NCBI GenBank assembly: GCA_038501625.1
Contig: JAZAYU010000009.1
Coordinates: 5,756,396 to 5,820,395, forward strand
DNA length: 64,000 bases
Direction of reading: 5' to 3'
Origin: Corbicula japonica
Taxonomy: Eukaryota > Mollusca > Bivalvia > Venerida > Cyrenidae
Below, in pieces: positions 1 through 11,900 of the stretch (position 1 is the first letter of the stretch; each line of letters starts with the position of its first letter). The position numbers were made by a program, and so were the translations under genes. The notes beneath the pieces were generated by a model that ran no database searches, was not told the DNA's origin, and was given only the letters and a program-made list of their open reading frames with translations.

Positions 1-224
1 AGTTAAAACAATTTGTTGGAAATGACATCTTTAAAGGATGATATGATAGAAACATTTAGTTATTAAAGACCATATTCATTTCAAAAAGGTCAACTTCATA
101 CAAACTTTACAGCAAAATATTAGTGAAAATGAAGATAAACTTATGTGAAGAAGAATTAATTGTATGGCCTCTTGGAAATGATATTGACTGTGATGATGAA
201 AAGGGGTATTCCAAGTTTGAAACT

Positions 225-410
225 GTCATTTGTGAACAGTGTAGATCCAGATCATCTGGAACATCAATGACGTCTGATCAGGATCTACACTGTTCCATTT
301 TTGATGCATTTTGTATACTCTTAAGAGTCTTACCAAAATATGACAAATGTAGATCCATATTAGACGGCGTGGATGTGCCCGCTGAGCTTGATCTACACTT
401 GTCGCACGCG
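225..410. mobile_element. Degenerate TTAA hairpin MITE (family A)
   Basis: Has the family-A core GTGTAGATCCAGATCA and TGATCAGGATCTACACTG plus a decayed second hairpin to about 405. Terminal CCCTTTCCTCC is not recognisable. Confidence 0.6.
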
Positions 411-1427
411 CGATATTTAAAGCATCAAACTAAATTGGGGACCAACTAAATTGTGTCGGTTTTAAAAGCGGAAGTGCCAAGTTTCAAATAAAAATGCACG
501 CGCTCAGGTAGATCATGCTATAACATCAAAATAAATTACCAGTAAATCATAACATTTCTTTTCACGGGTAAGAAAAAGTCAGTTTTACGTGAAATCTTTT
601 AATGATAAAATGAACTTTCCAGGAATTTTCAAACTGAAACAACTTACCTGTCATGTCAAATAAACAATCACAGTGGTAACTTAAAACCATTATATGAAAC
701 GCATACATCCGAGTGTACTGGTAATTAAAGCGGCAAAAAATTGAAGTTGATATTTTAATTGATATTTTAACTCAGGTCGTTGAGCACGATACTTAGGTTC
801 TATGTTAATAGTACACATGTACTTCTAAAATTACAATTACCTTTGTTTTAATATTTTGGTCAGTTTTGAGATGGTGGTTTCAATTTCCCAGCCAATATAG
901 ATTTGGATATTGTTCAATCGCCCCCAATGATATACTTCCTGCTTTTGCCTGAGGCGTTGTCTGTGATATGCAGGATTTATAAACCGAGCCTGCAATGTTT
1001 TCATATTTGTCATGTTAGGTGGCTTTCAAAGTTCCCTTTTCATCTATTTCAATATCACAGTAGTGTGGTTTGTGTCCTGTGGCGGCTGTAAAAAGTCTCC
1101 CCGTAAATTCAATCAGTGCTGTAATCAGTTACGTCCTTTGAAGGTCGTTGAGCACGATATTTATGTACTATAGTACTTCGAAAATTGCTATTGTTTAAAT
1201 ATTTCGGCCAATTTATTGATGGGTGGTTTCAATATCCTAGCCAATATAGATTGGGATATTGTTCAATCACCCCAAGGAAATACTTCCTGCTTTTTAAATT
1301 TTGTCTTTGGCGTTGTCTGTGATATGCAGGATTTATATTCCCAGATCCCCAATCAAAATTCAATTTTGTTTAGTTCCGCACATTGTTTTCTTTTTTAGGG
1401 CAAACTTATTCTTTTATCTGTGGACCA

Positions 1428-1695
1428 TACGCCGCTGAACATGGAACGGTATTAATTGAAAATACCGCATTGAAGTTCCATATGTTCATCGCCATATGCA
1501 TACCATCGTTTGGGATGGATCAAAATTGTGCTGTTTTTTGGTGTAAATATTGAGTTGCACTCAGCCCGGGGCTAGGCGGCGTGGACAGTAATATGCATTT
1601 CCATTACTGCCCATGAACAGGCTCAATCAAACCGAGCCTGCAATATTTTCATATTTGGCGTGTTTGGTGGCTTTCAAAGTTCCCTTTTCATATAT
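1428..1695 (+). repeat. Dispersed repeat, copy 1 (about 270 bp)
   Basis: It runs from GCCGCTGAACATGGAA to GTTCCCTTTTCAT and matches 2341-2610 with many substitutions. Shared blocks include CGCCATATGCATAC, CATTACTGCCCATGAACAG and TTCATATTT-like tracts. No TIR seen; the family is not recognised. Confidence 0.7.
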
Positions 1696-2340
1696 TGGAA
1701 TAGTTAGCAGCAAAACAATTATATTATTATCAGAATATGTGAATATCAGGCCCCTAAGCATTGCTAAGAATTGCCATTTGATGATTGCATATATACAACT
1801 AAACCTGTGCCCCCTACCCGATGCCCATGTCGGGGGCACGTGTTTCCCCTTTTCCCTCAGGATCCGCTGATTAATTCAAAGTTTCAATATCCCAACACTA
1901 TACGCCTTTCCAATAAACAGTTTCGCAGTCCTGTACGAGTTACTTCCCGTGACCAGATATCAACCCAAAACGAGGCTTCACAGGAAAGCTGAACTTTCGT
2001 ACTATGGCTTAAGCACATAAGGCCTAACATAATCCATTAAATTTCAGGTGTGTAATCGTCGCCGCCGGTCGAAAATAAGTTACTAGTCTGTTATTCTAGT
2101 CAGACATTTTTATTTTCACTATTTGTTAGATATTTGCATTTTTAATATTGTAAGAACATGTACCATTCTTGTTGATAGTGGGCAGTATGAAACGCGATTC
2201 GGATAAACGTGTATGAAATATCATGAAGCTATCTCGGATTTATATTCTCTGATCCACTGTCATAATTCTATTCAGTTAAACTCTGTCCATTATTTTCTCG
2301 TTTAGGGCAACGCGCATTTTTTTTTTCGTCTGGGGATCAT

Positions 2341-2610
2341 AGGCCGCTGAACATGGAATGGTATCAATATGGCAATACCGTATTGAATGATTTCATGTTT
2401 ACCGCCATATGCATACTATCGATTGGAATGGATCGAAATTGTACAATTTTAGATAAATATTGAGTTGCGCTGAACCCGGTGCTAGGCGACGTGGCAGTAC
2501 CGGTAGTATGGATTTCCATTACTGCCCATGAACAGTCTGAATCAAACCGGGTCTCCAACATGTTCGTGTTCGTCGTGTTTGGAGGCTTTCGAAGTTCCTT
2601 TTTCATCTAT
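2341..2610 (+). repeat. Dispersed repeat, copy 2
   Basis: Direct-orientation relative of 1428-1695, about 900 bp downstream. It is diverged with small indels, so an old duplication or two insertions of one family. Confidence 0.7.
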
Positions 2611-2839
2611 TTTTACTCAAACTATTCTACCCATTGCAAGTTATCTTATTGTAAATAGTTTTCCTTTTTGTTTTAAAGAAATTATTTCTGGATTTGTTTC
2701 GGGTAGTAAAGTAGTATCATTTTACCAGATACACGTGTACACTCGGTGACTTGTATGCAGTATCGAAAAGTTAGCTGACGTTTACCGTATTCTGCGGTTG
2801 CAAACCGTGACCAGTTACTCTGCGCATGTGTTGTAAACA

Positions 2840-2853
2840 AACATGGCGGCAAA
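2840..2853 (+). promoter_or_regulatory. YY1-like ATGGCGGC motif upstream of WDR90
   Basis: The motif ACATGGCGGC lies about 115 bp before the WDR90 start codon. In animals, ATGGCGGC is the core of YY1-type sites that often sit at or just after transcription start sites. The ATG in it opens an 8-codon upstream frame. Start-site use is inferred. A similar motif at 3648 lies in intron 1. Confidence 0.35.
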
Positions 2854-2960
2854 ACACAAAACTTGCTGATGTATTTCTTAATAATTTCAATAATATGAGA
2901 AGTCTGGATATCTGATTATCTATTTCCGGCATTAAAGAAAGAATTCAACAGCAAATTAAA

Positions 2961-5900
2961 ATGGCTCAATGTAGGATCTGTTTTTTTTATTTAGTTCATT
3001 TTCCTTTTACAGCAATTGTTCTTTACTTTCTGTTAAGGTCGTGCCAAGACATGTCTGAGTAGATAACTGCTTAAACTAAGACACCATTCCGTAAAAGTAT
3101 TTTGAGTTTTAGCAAATTAATTTTCTAGTGGCTGGTTAAGTTCAGCTAATAGTTGTGTGTTTGTGTTATATAGTTATTTGGTTTTTTGACAGGGAATGTG
3201 AGGATATATTGCCGGTCTGGGTGTCGTATTACCCGAGCCGCAGGCGAGGGATAGTATGACACCCAGACCGGCAATATATCCTCACATACCCGTTCAAGGA
3301 ACCAAATAATTGTTTTATTATACTGCAAAGACTTTTTCAGACAAAATTAATAAGAAAACATCGATTTTTCGATTATTTCGCTTATTTAATGCCGAACGGC
3401 TTAATTCCCCTCTGAGAACCTCAATAATTACATGTTTGATGTCATTAATTTACCTGCATGACGTCACTTCTATAGAAATTGAATTTGATTTTTATTCACA
3501 AAATTTGAGAATAATCTGATCGTTTTCAACGTTAAAAACATAACATAAATATTTGCTGTAACAATTTTAGTAATTCATAAGCATACCGCTTTATAATTGA
3601 CAAGATCGGCTTCAAATTATGCATTTTTACGGAAATCAAAACAAAATGGCGGACAACAACAAAAGGTGGGAGGCCAGACGGGGAAATTAAGGCACGTGCA
3701 GTTCATATCTACGGCCGATCCGTAAATACGGATATACATCAGCGGCAAATTATCCAATCAAATTCAAGGAAATTTCTTTGCAGCATAATAATAACCCATT
3801 ACTCCGTTTTTATGACTGTTATCCCATGGCCGAATAGCGTAGATCTGGATACATCCTGGGGCATCCGTGGCCAAGTGGTTAAGGTTTCCGACTGAGAATC
3901 ACTTGCCCTTCACCGCTGTGAGTTCAAAACCTACCAGGATCAAGATCTTACAAGTGAGGAAGCTTGCCAGCTAGCTTGCTGAAAGGTGCTCCTGGGGTCT
4001 TCCTCCCCCATGTAAAAGCTGGTATGCCAATTATGGGCCTAAGAAGCAATAAGCTTAGCATCTGTTGATGTTCCGGCCTCTAATCTACAATGTCATGAAA
4101 CTACCTGAAATCCATACTTTCTGATCTGATATACACTGTTTGCTTCTTGATTCATTAGGTTAGATAGGTTAGACTGTGTAGATCTAGATCAGGTGATATG
4201 GATTATGGATCTGGATCTAAACTGTTCTCACAGGCAATAAAACCCATATATAGTGGTGTGGGGCAAGTCTGTCCCTATCATTTAAGCTTAACAGTGGTGA
4301 ATATTACGTTTAGTAGCTAAACTCAGGTACCTACCAGAAAGAAACTGTATCCAATCAGGAATTGGTTCATTGTCACTTATGTGCATGAATTTGCTTAAAT
4401 AAAAAGCAACACTAGCTCACTATTGATATATCAGCTTATATAATAAAAGGCTTTAAAATGATGTCATACTGAAATTAAACACATATTTACATAATGTCAA
4501 AAATATTGCTTAAATATTGTTATTTTAGGGTCTAAATTGTACTTTGAACAAACACATATTTTTTTGTTTTTATTAGACAGATACTGTATTCAGTCTATCC
4601 ACACCTAATTTACTTTTCAAATACCAAGTTCTGTAAAATTCACATTCCAACTATATTACCCTTATAGATTATATTAGAAAACTTCATTTTATAAAGCAAA
4701 ATGTAAACAGGGGTTCCAGTTGACCCAGGAGATAACACTTTGAGTTTCCGAAAAACATATTTTAGACCCGTATATTTAGATTTTAGCTAAAGTCATTTTT
4801 TCTTGAAATTAGGGGTGTTTTGGCTATTAATTGGCTGAATCCCTTAAAAAGGGTGAAAATGACCCTTCAAATTCAGTAGGTAGTGGAACCTTTTAAAAAG
4901 GTAAGATACCCTACAAATTCTTCACAAATATAACCAATTTAGGTATCAATCAACACCTTATTCACTCCTCTTTTGAATTCCACTGATCCTTTGCCTAGAA
5001 ATTAAGAAACATGATCCAGTTATCATTTTAATTTAAACATTTTATCAAATAACATAGAAAATCAACATTTGTGGAGTGCACTTGAACTTGAGATTAGTGT
5101 AGGAGGCCATTGGAGAAGCATCAGTAGTTTTTAAACTCAGGTAATTTAATTCTGGTTTTTTGTTTTTTAGTGTGGCAACATCCATATGTCAATGTTTTCA
5201 AGCATTTCAATGTTTCATCATGGAAGAAGGCAACCAAAGAAGGAGAAGTGACATCTGCAATGGTTTGTGTTTAAATTGTTTGCAAATAGATTCTATGAAA
5301 TAGTATTTTCTTTCATAGATATCTGAAGAAAACTGCAATGTGCAAGTGAGACTGGCTGATGAAGGACATACAATATTGACTCCCAAAATTTTACTTGCAA
5401 CTGAAATTTACTATGCTGACAAGGTAGTCTCAGGATTAAAAAAAAACCCAACTAGGATTAGTCATTAAATTGGACCATTTGATGAAAATTCTGACTGTTA
5501 AAAATGAGCCATATTTCAAATTCAAGCGTCAGGGGTTAGGTCTTAGTTACTGGAGGACTTACCAAACTTGAAGGTCTAGCCTTATGCATGTTTTCAAGTT
5601 AAGATTTATTATACATTCTTACATTCCTGTGTTTCACAAAACCCAAACAATGGGTGTCTCTTCTAATATTTTTGTTAATATTTCAGGACAAAGCTGTCAA
5701 GTCTACAGTGTTCAAAATTGTTGGGTCAATACCAGCAGGAAACTACATCCAATTACCAAAGACAAGTTCACAGTCTCTGGGTCTAACGGGACGCTACATG
5801 TACCTCCTGATCAAACCAATACCCACCAAGTATTTCGTGGTACATATTGATGTAGCCACACAAGATAACCTTGTGGTCAGAATCTCATTCTCCAACTTGT

Positions 5901-8900
5901 TCAAGGAGTTTAAGTCTACATCCACATGGTTACAGTTTCCATTTGTGTGTAAAGCTACCAGAGGTAGTGTACATGCTGTGACTGCTCTGAATGCTAAAGG
6001 TAATGAAAAAATATATTCTTTCTTATAAAGCTATTGGTAAAAAACAAGTACATGTATTTCATGTCCCGTGATAAACACTGACAATTTAAAATGCAGAAAA
6101 TTTAATAGTTAAATATACTCAACAAAAATAGAAACCTGACACTTTATATTTGGTGTATTTTTCTGGAATCAGATTTAAAGCTAATTGAATTGTGGTATGT
6201 AATAAAAATTGTGCATGTTTTGAACTTAATTATGCATTTTGATATTTTTGGTGCATGAAACAAGTGATTCAGTGGTTATTTTCTTTTGGATGGTGCAAAA
6301 ATATATAGATTTTGAATATGCACCTCATACTTATTTAAAGTTACAGTGTCAGGTTTCTTTTTTTGTTGAGTATACATACATGTAGGTATTCTTCTTGTAT
6401 AGTTGTTACACCATCTTTAAACTTTTAGGCACTAAGCACAGCATTTGTATTATTTGTGACCAGTGTAGACCCTGATCAGCCTGTGCAGGCTTGACTGGCA
6501 ATCAATCCCTATAAACAGCGAATGGAATAGCTTCAGTTGAAAAAAACTTGAGTCAGCATAAAAATTAGTGATAAATGGGAAAACATGATGGATCTTTTAC
6601 AAAGCTAGCACTTTTTTGCATTTTTCAGAGAGCAGCGGACCAGCACCTCTGTCAACAAGATGGACAATCCTGTGTTTGGATTTTCATTACATTCTCTCAA
6701 TGTACCTGAACCGGAAGTACTCGTACATCAAGGGTGTGCGTCTGTGTGCTAACATGCTGGTTAAGAACATCTTCACCAGTGACATACAGTATGAGCCTGG
6801 TAAGCACTAGCTACATTTATAATTATGCTCAACGAAAGAACTCTGACACTGCAAATTGAACCAATTTTTTGCAGAATAAGATTGACACACTATGAGAACT
6901 ATGGTTGGAAATGAAAATTGAATGTGTTTTGAACTTCCATTTGATGTTTCTCATGCATGAAACAAGTGTTTTAGCCATTATTCATGAAAGACTGTGCAAA
7001 CATATGTATTTTATATAGGAAACTCATAGTTATTTACATTTATTAAGTGTCAACTTTCTTATTTTGCTGAGTATTTAAGCAGGGAAATCCACTAGTATAT
7101 AAAGGCTGCTGTCTTAACCAAATGGAAATACTACATCAATATGAAAAACATAAAGTAAAGATTGCATTTGTTTAACAAATGTTTCACATTAATTATTGAA
7201 AATGTTAACCAGGATGGAGTTACCCATGTAAGACTTAGAGAATACAGATTATAGTATTTTATATACATGTTGAAATAAAAGCTAAGTTTATTTTGCATTT
7301 CATTATTTAAAGATGAAGAATGCAAAACAAAACTATTTTACATGAATGTTCTGTTAAGAAAGTAAATATGGAGGAAAGGCTGTCTTTTGCAGAGATTGAC
7401 TTCCCTGTCTGTACATTTGATATAAAAGGTTAGACAATTGTTAAAACATTGGTCTGTAAAACTAGAGCTTAAATTTGAACCCATGGTCTTGTACAAAATC
7501 ATAGTCTAGCATTAAAGCTATGATGATCAACAGTTAAGTTGCTGATAACCAGCACATAATATTGTTCCCAGATATCTCAATTTCTCTGCAAAACACAACA
7601 GTATGATCAGGTCTGTCAACAGTCTGTTTTTATTTCTGCAGGTTTAACAGTAGAACAGGTGAAGAGAGCGGGAGGTTTGATGGGGCTGTCGCCTATCCCA
7701 CGAGAGCTGGACTACCCCGTGATGAAGGGAGACAAGTGGCACGATCTGTATGACATGATCAAGTTTCCCGCAGAAGCCAGCAACAAAGCTCATGATACCA
7801 TCCAGTCTATCTCCTCAGAACCTAGCACCAAAGGTGAGTGATGCTTTGTTTGTTAATCTGAATAAAGAAAGTGGTCTCGATATCTTTTTAAGTAGAAAGG
7901 TATATTATGAAAAGTAGTAGGGATGGTGTGGGTCTGGGGTTCCTTACCCAGGCAGGGTGTAAGACTTTGCACCAAAGGTGAGCAATGTTTTGTTTGTTAA
8001 TCCAGATGAAGATCAGGGCTGTCAGTATAGTGTGGGGACCAGTGTTTACCCATCTACAAAAACCAAAGACAAGATAGGGTAAAGAAAATCATGGAATGGT
8101 ATTGCAATGCAAAAGCATTAAACAATTTAAAAAACAGATGTGTAGTGTGTCCTTGTTTTTTTTTTTTTAAAAAGTTTTTAGCCATAACAAAGAAATGCAT
8201 TTCAAGCTGTAAAAATAAATTAGTGTGCTCTCTCAACCTGGTATAAGACGTCATCGAGTTCATGAATGTACTTCTGTGGTTTTCAGCTGTGAGACCAACA
8301 TCATGTGGTCCTAAACGAATAGAGGCTCGGCGTGTAGATTCCAGCAAGTGTGTGTCAGACAGGGTCTCCATGATAGACAATGTTACCAAATACTCCAACA
8401 AGGTAAATTAATTGTTTCTTCCTTGTTTGTGTGGTGAAGTATGCTTCTTGAAACTCCAGTATCAACACTGTTTATGTAATGTTTATCCAGGTAATGCTTT
8501 TGTCTTATCTCAGTACTGATAGTTGTATGAAAATATCATTTTTGTGTTACAGAAATTTACCTTTACTCTCTATATATATAGGTTTTATCCTTTTTGTGAA
8601 TAAACAGTGTAGATCCAGATCAGCCAGCACATTCATTGAAATAACCGAATGAATAAAAAAAAAAGTGTAGATCATAATGGACGGCACAGATGTGCTGGCT
8701 GATCTGGCACTACAGCATTCGCCCATAATTAACGGCCGTTTCCCCACAGAGTAAGGGGGTTAAAGTACCATTATTAATTATCAAGGAATAAACTTCAGTG
8801 AATACAACCAAAGAAAGCATAATATATTATTCAATTTGTCCTTGTAACGAGGAGATAAACTGGAATCTATCTGACCTAAAAAAATAACTGCCATTAGAGA

Positions 8901-11900
8901 GAAGCTAATCTGTAGTAGTCAGCTCATCTTAAATGTCTATAGCATAAGTTTGACAAATGTTTTATTTCAATAAAATTTTATATTTAATTTATTTAAGGTG
9001 TCATTTATGTAAAAATGTTTACAGTATCAGGGGCGTAGACCTGTGACTTCAGAATTACCATCAGTGGGGGTAGATGACATAGAAATAGCGAAAGACAGAG
9101 AGGGGGAGATCCATGTGTTTGCCCACCCTGACAGTAGTCTGATCTTGCATCAGGAAGACAAATACACAGGAGAGGTGAGCTGGGCCCAAGATCATAAAAC
9201 TAAGATTGGAGACCAGTCTCAAATCTCAAGCCTCTGATTGTCTGAAATGGCAACCAGTCAGCATTTTAACCAGTTAGACGCTTGAAATTTGAGATGAGTC
9301 TCCAGGTTAAGTTTTATGATCTTGGGCACTGTTGTGCTATTTCCTTCGTAAAATGTGTTGGTACAAATGAATTCAACAAGAAACTTGTATGTAGTTTTAT
9401 TTGTTGATGTAAAACATTGATTTGTTCAGACTTAATTTCTGGTCATCTAGCAACAAACTGTTAAGGGGCATTAGACTTAATGTCAGCGGTTAAGGATTAA
9501 TTTGTGACCCTAGACATGGTGTAATACATGTAGGTTGATTATCTTTACATCTACTAGTGTAGATTGTCTCAATGAGAAGTTTTGTGCCTAAAATTGGAGA
9601 CCAGTATAAAAACTGCCTTTAATTGGAACCAACTTTATTACTCTAGCTTGTGAATGTTCAGTTAGGACAAACAAGTTTAAACACATATTGTTTTCATTTA
9701 CAGAGTGTGGTTGGAAAGATTGGCAAAGCTGAAGATATTCTTCCTGTAAAGAAACCCAATTACAAGGTAAACTGTGTTTATATACTTTGAGGCTTTAAAA
9801 CATTTTGTAAAAGTTTTTGTCAGGTTAACAGCTATAATTAAATGGCCAGCAACTATATTAACATCCATGCTAAAAAATTACAAAACCAGACATGTTTCTA
9901 AAATAAAAACTGACTTACATGTATTTCTATGCAGTCGGTAGACCTATGCTTTTTAAAAACTTCTAGTTCTACATGTATATTCCATTATGTTTGAAGATTT
10001 TTATAGTTTTAGTATTAAAGTATTAAAGTCAAAATAATGTTATACTTATAGAAATTTGAGTACATAGAAAATGATGAGGCAGAATGTTACATTTGAACTC
10101 GGCTTGTTATTTTCAGATACTTGAACCAGACCCTATTTTAAGACTGAAGAGGATTATTGGCTTTGGTGGTAGCACATATAAAGATGTAAGCTGGTCGGGC
10201 TACTATCCAGTGTTTAGTCAATGAACACAACATAGTCAATGAACAAATCAAACACTTACGATTGTCATTACTTTCAAAAGGAAAACAACAGCTTTTGATA
10301 ATTAGAAAACTCTATTTTGCAATTCATTTCGTCTACTGTGAATGCACTTACATTTGAGGGCATAATATTTCTTGGTTTCCATGAGAATCTTGCCTCAAGG
10401 TTATAAACCTGAGCTTGGAAACCAGTCTCAAATCTCAAGCATCTGATTGGCTGAAATGGCGACTGGTCGCCATTTCAGCCAATCAGATGCTTGAGATTTG
10501 AGACTGGTTTCCATGCTCAGTTTTATAACCTTGGGCACTGTTTTCATGGGTTCTTTAATTTGTAGATCTCTATGTTCTACACAATGTTAATGTTCAATTC
10601 TTTATTTGATGGTGGTGTTAAATTTGTGGCTTGATCTGCCCATGAAATCCATGAAAATTTATACCCCACATTTTACAGTAGACATTTTAAGAAATAAAAA
10701 AGTTGTTACATTGATATTCACATGATTCTTGAGAAAGCTTCCTTTTAAATTTGTCGCTTCATTAAAAAAACTGAACAGTGTCTAAAAGCCTATTTATGTC
10801 TTGTTAGATACCAAGTTTTTCATTACTTACTTAACAAGTGAACATGTTGACAAATGTGATCCAATAAATGTGTTTGCAGGCACTATGGACAGAAGATGGA
10901 AATACTGTTGTATACCCCTGCCATGCTGTGGTAGTGGCCATGAAAATATCTAATGGACATCAGAGATTCTTTATTGGTCATACGGACAAGGTAAATGTTA
11001 ACAGCCTGCACAGCTGTTGTTTAAACAGTTTTCTAGACTGATATGTAATTATGGATAAAAAGTGTTTACATTAACAAAATAATTTAAGGTACAAATTTCC
11101 TACTGTATGTGCAACAGACAAATAGTCTTAAGTATGTATTTTCTTGATCATTGCTATTTGAGCGACTCGGAGACAGTTATAGATGGTTATGAAATGTGCT
11201 GGTTTTTCTAAATTTTAAATAGTTCTTTTGTGAAAATATTAGATTCTGAAGTACCATTTGAACCAAAGCTTCTGCCTCTTGAGCCTTGATAATTTCATAT
11301 TTGCAACCAGTCACCAGTGAAACATCTGATTGGCTGAAATACAAATCTCAAGCATCTGATTGGCTGAAATAGAGATTTGACTTCATTTCAGCCAATCAGA
11401 CGCTTGACATTTTACACTGGTTTCCAATCTCGATTTTAAGATTTTAGGCCAATTTCTGTCCATTCTAGTAGGGTCTGGACTGTTATCACTGGAAAAGCAA
11501 TTTGAAGGTATACCAATAGCAACATAGGGCATTAAACATGAAACGAGGGAGTATAAAGACCGGTGAAAAAATATGAACATGAAAATTTGAGCAGAAATAT
11601 AAAAAAAATACAAAGAAAAATTATTTACTACTTGAAGTTTATTCCTGTTATACTGTAGGTGTCAGCCATTGCAATGTCTGGGAACTCAGAGTTGCTAGCA
11701 AGTGGTCAGACAGGCCAGCTTAGTGTGGTCAGGATCTGGAAAACCTTGACTGGAGAGTGCCTGGCTTTCTGTAAAACACATTCCCACTCCTTGTCTTGTT
11801 TAAGGTAAGTATCGAGTGCTTACATCAGGTTACACTGGACATAATACAGTAAAATGAAAACCCATATAAAGGGTTAATTTTGTTTTAGTTTTTCAGGGGT

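Larger units (their letters stand above)
1..2960. other. Gene-free 5' flank with dispersed repeats
   Basis: No exon is convincing here. The stretch holds a degenerate TTAA hairpin copy at about 225-410, a short duplicated segment (about 775-960 and 1143-1330, sharing a GTTGAGCACGATA start and the CCAATATAGATT region), and a longer repeated segment at 1428-1695 and 2341-2610. Open frames in it are repeat translations. Confidence 0.6.
2961..6799 (+). other. WDR90: WDR90 part 1: DUF667/CFAP20-like domain (exons 1-4)
   Basis: Residues about 1-195. This domain resembles CFAP20, a protein of the ciliary inner junction, and is the part of WDR90 expected to contact microtubules (family knowledge). 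Visible landmarks are WQHPYVNVFKHF, then AGNYIQLPKTSSQSLGLTGR, SFSNLFKEFKS, TWLQFPFVC and YLNRKYSYIKGVRLCANMLV, all strongly like the vertebrate protein. Exon 1 codes for three residues and one base; intron 1 is 2.2 kb. A 105-nt open segment with good splice borders at 5319-5423 lies between exons 2 and 3 and is not counted in the model. Confidence 0.93.
7393..10185 (+). other. WDR90: WDR90 part 2: linker exons 5-10, including a 36-nt microexon
   Basis: Residues about 196-404. Exon 5 (7393-7428) is a 12-codon microexon, phase 1 at both ends. Exon 6 carries PIPRELDYPVMKGDKWHDLY, close to the vertebrate segment after DUF667. Exons 7-9 are charged and poorly conserved. Exon 10 has PDPILRLKRIIGFGG, a conserved stretch just before the first WD40 block. 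I see no catalytic motif; the likely role is a spacer between the microtubule-binding and propeller parts. Confidence 0.88.

Noticed and set aside
123..449. 108-codon plus-strand open frame
   Set aside because: Its middle is a translation of a degenerate family-A hairpin; no conserved domain.
2785..2815. RFX X-box in the WDR90 promoter
   Set aside because: GTTGCAAACCGTGAC only partly fits the consensus.
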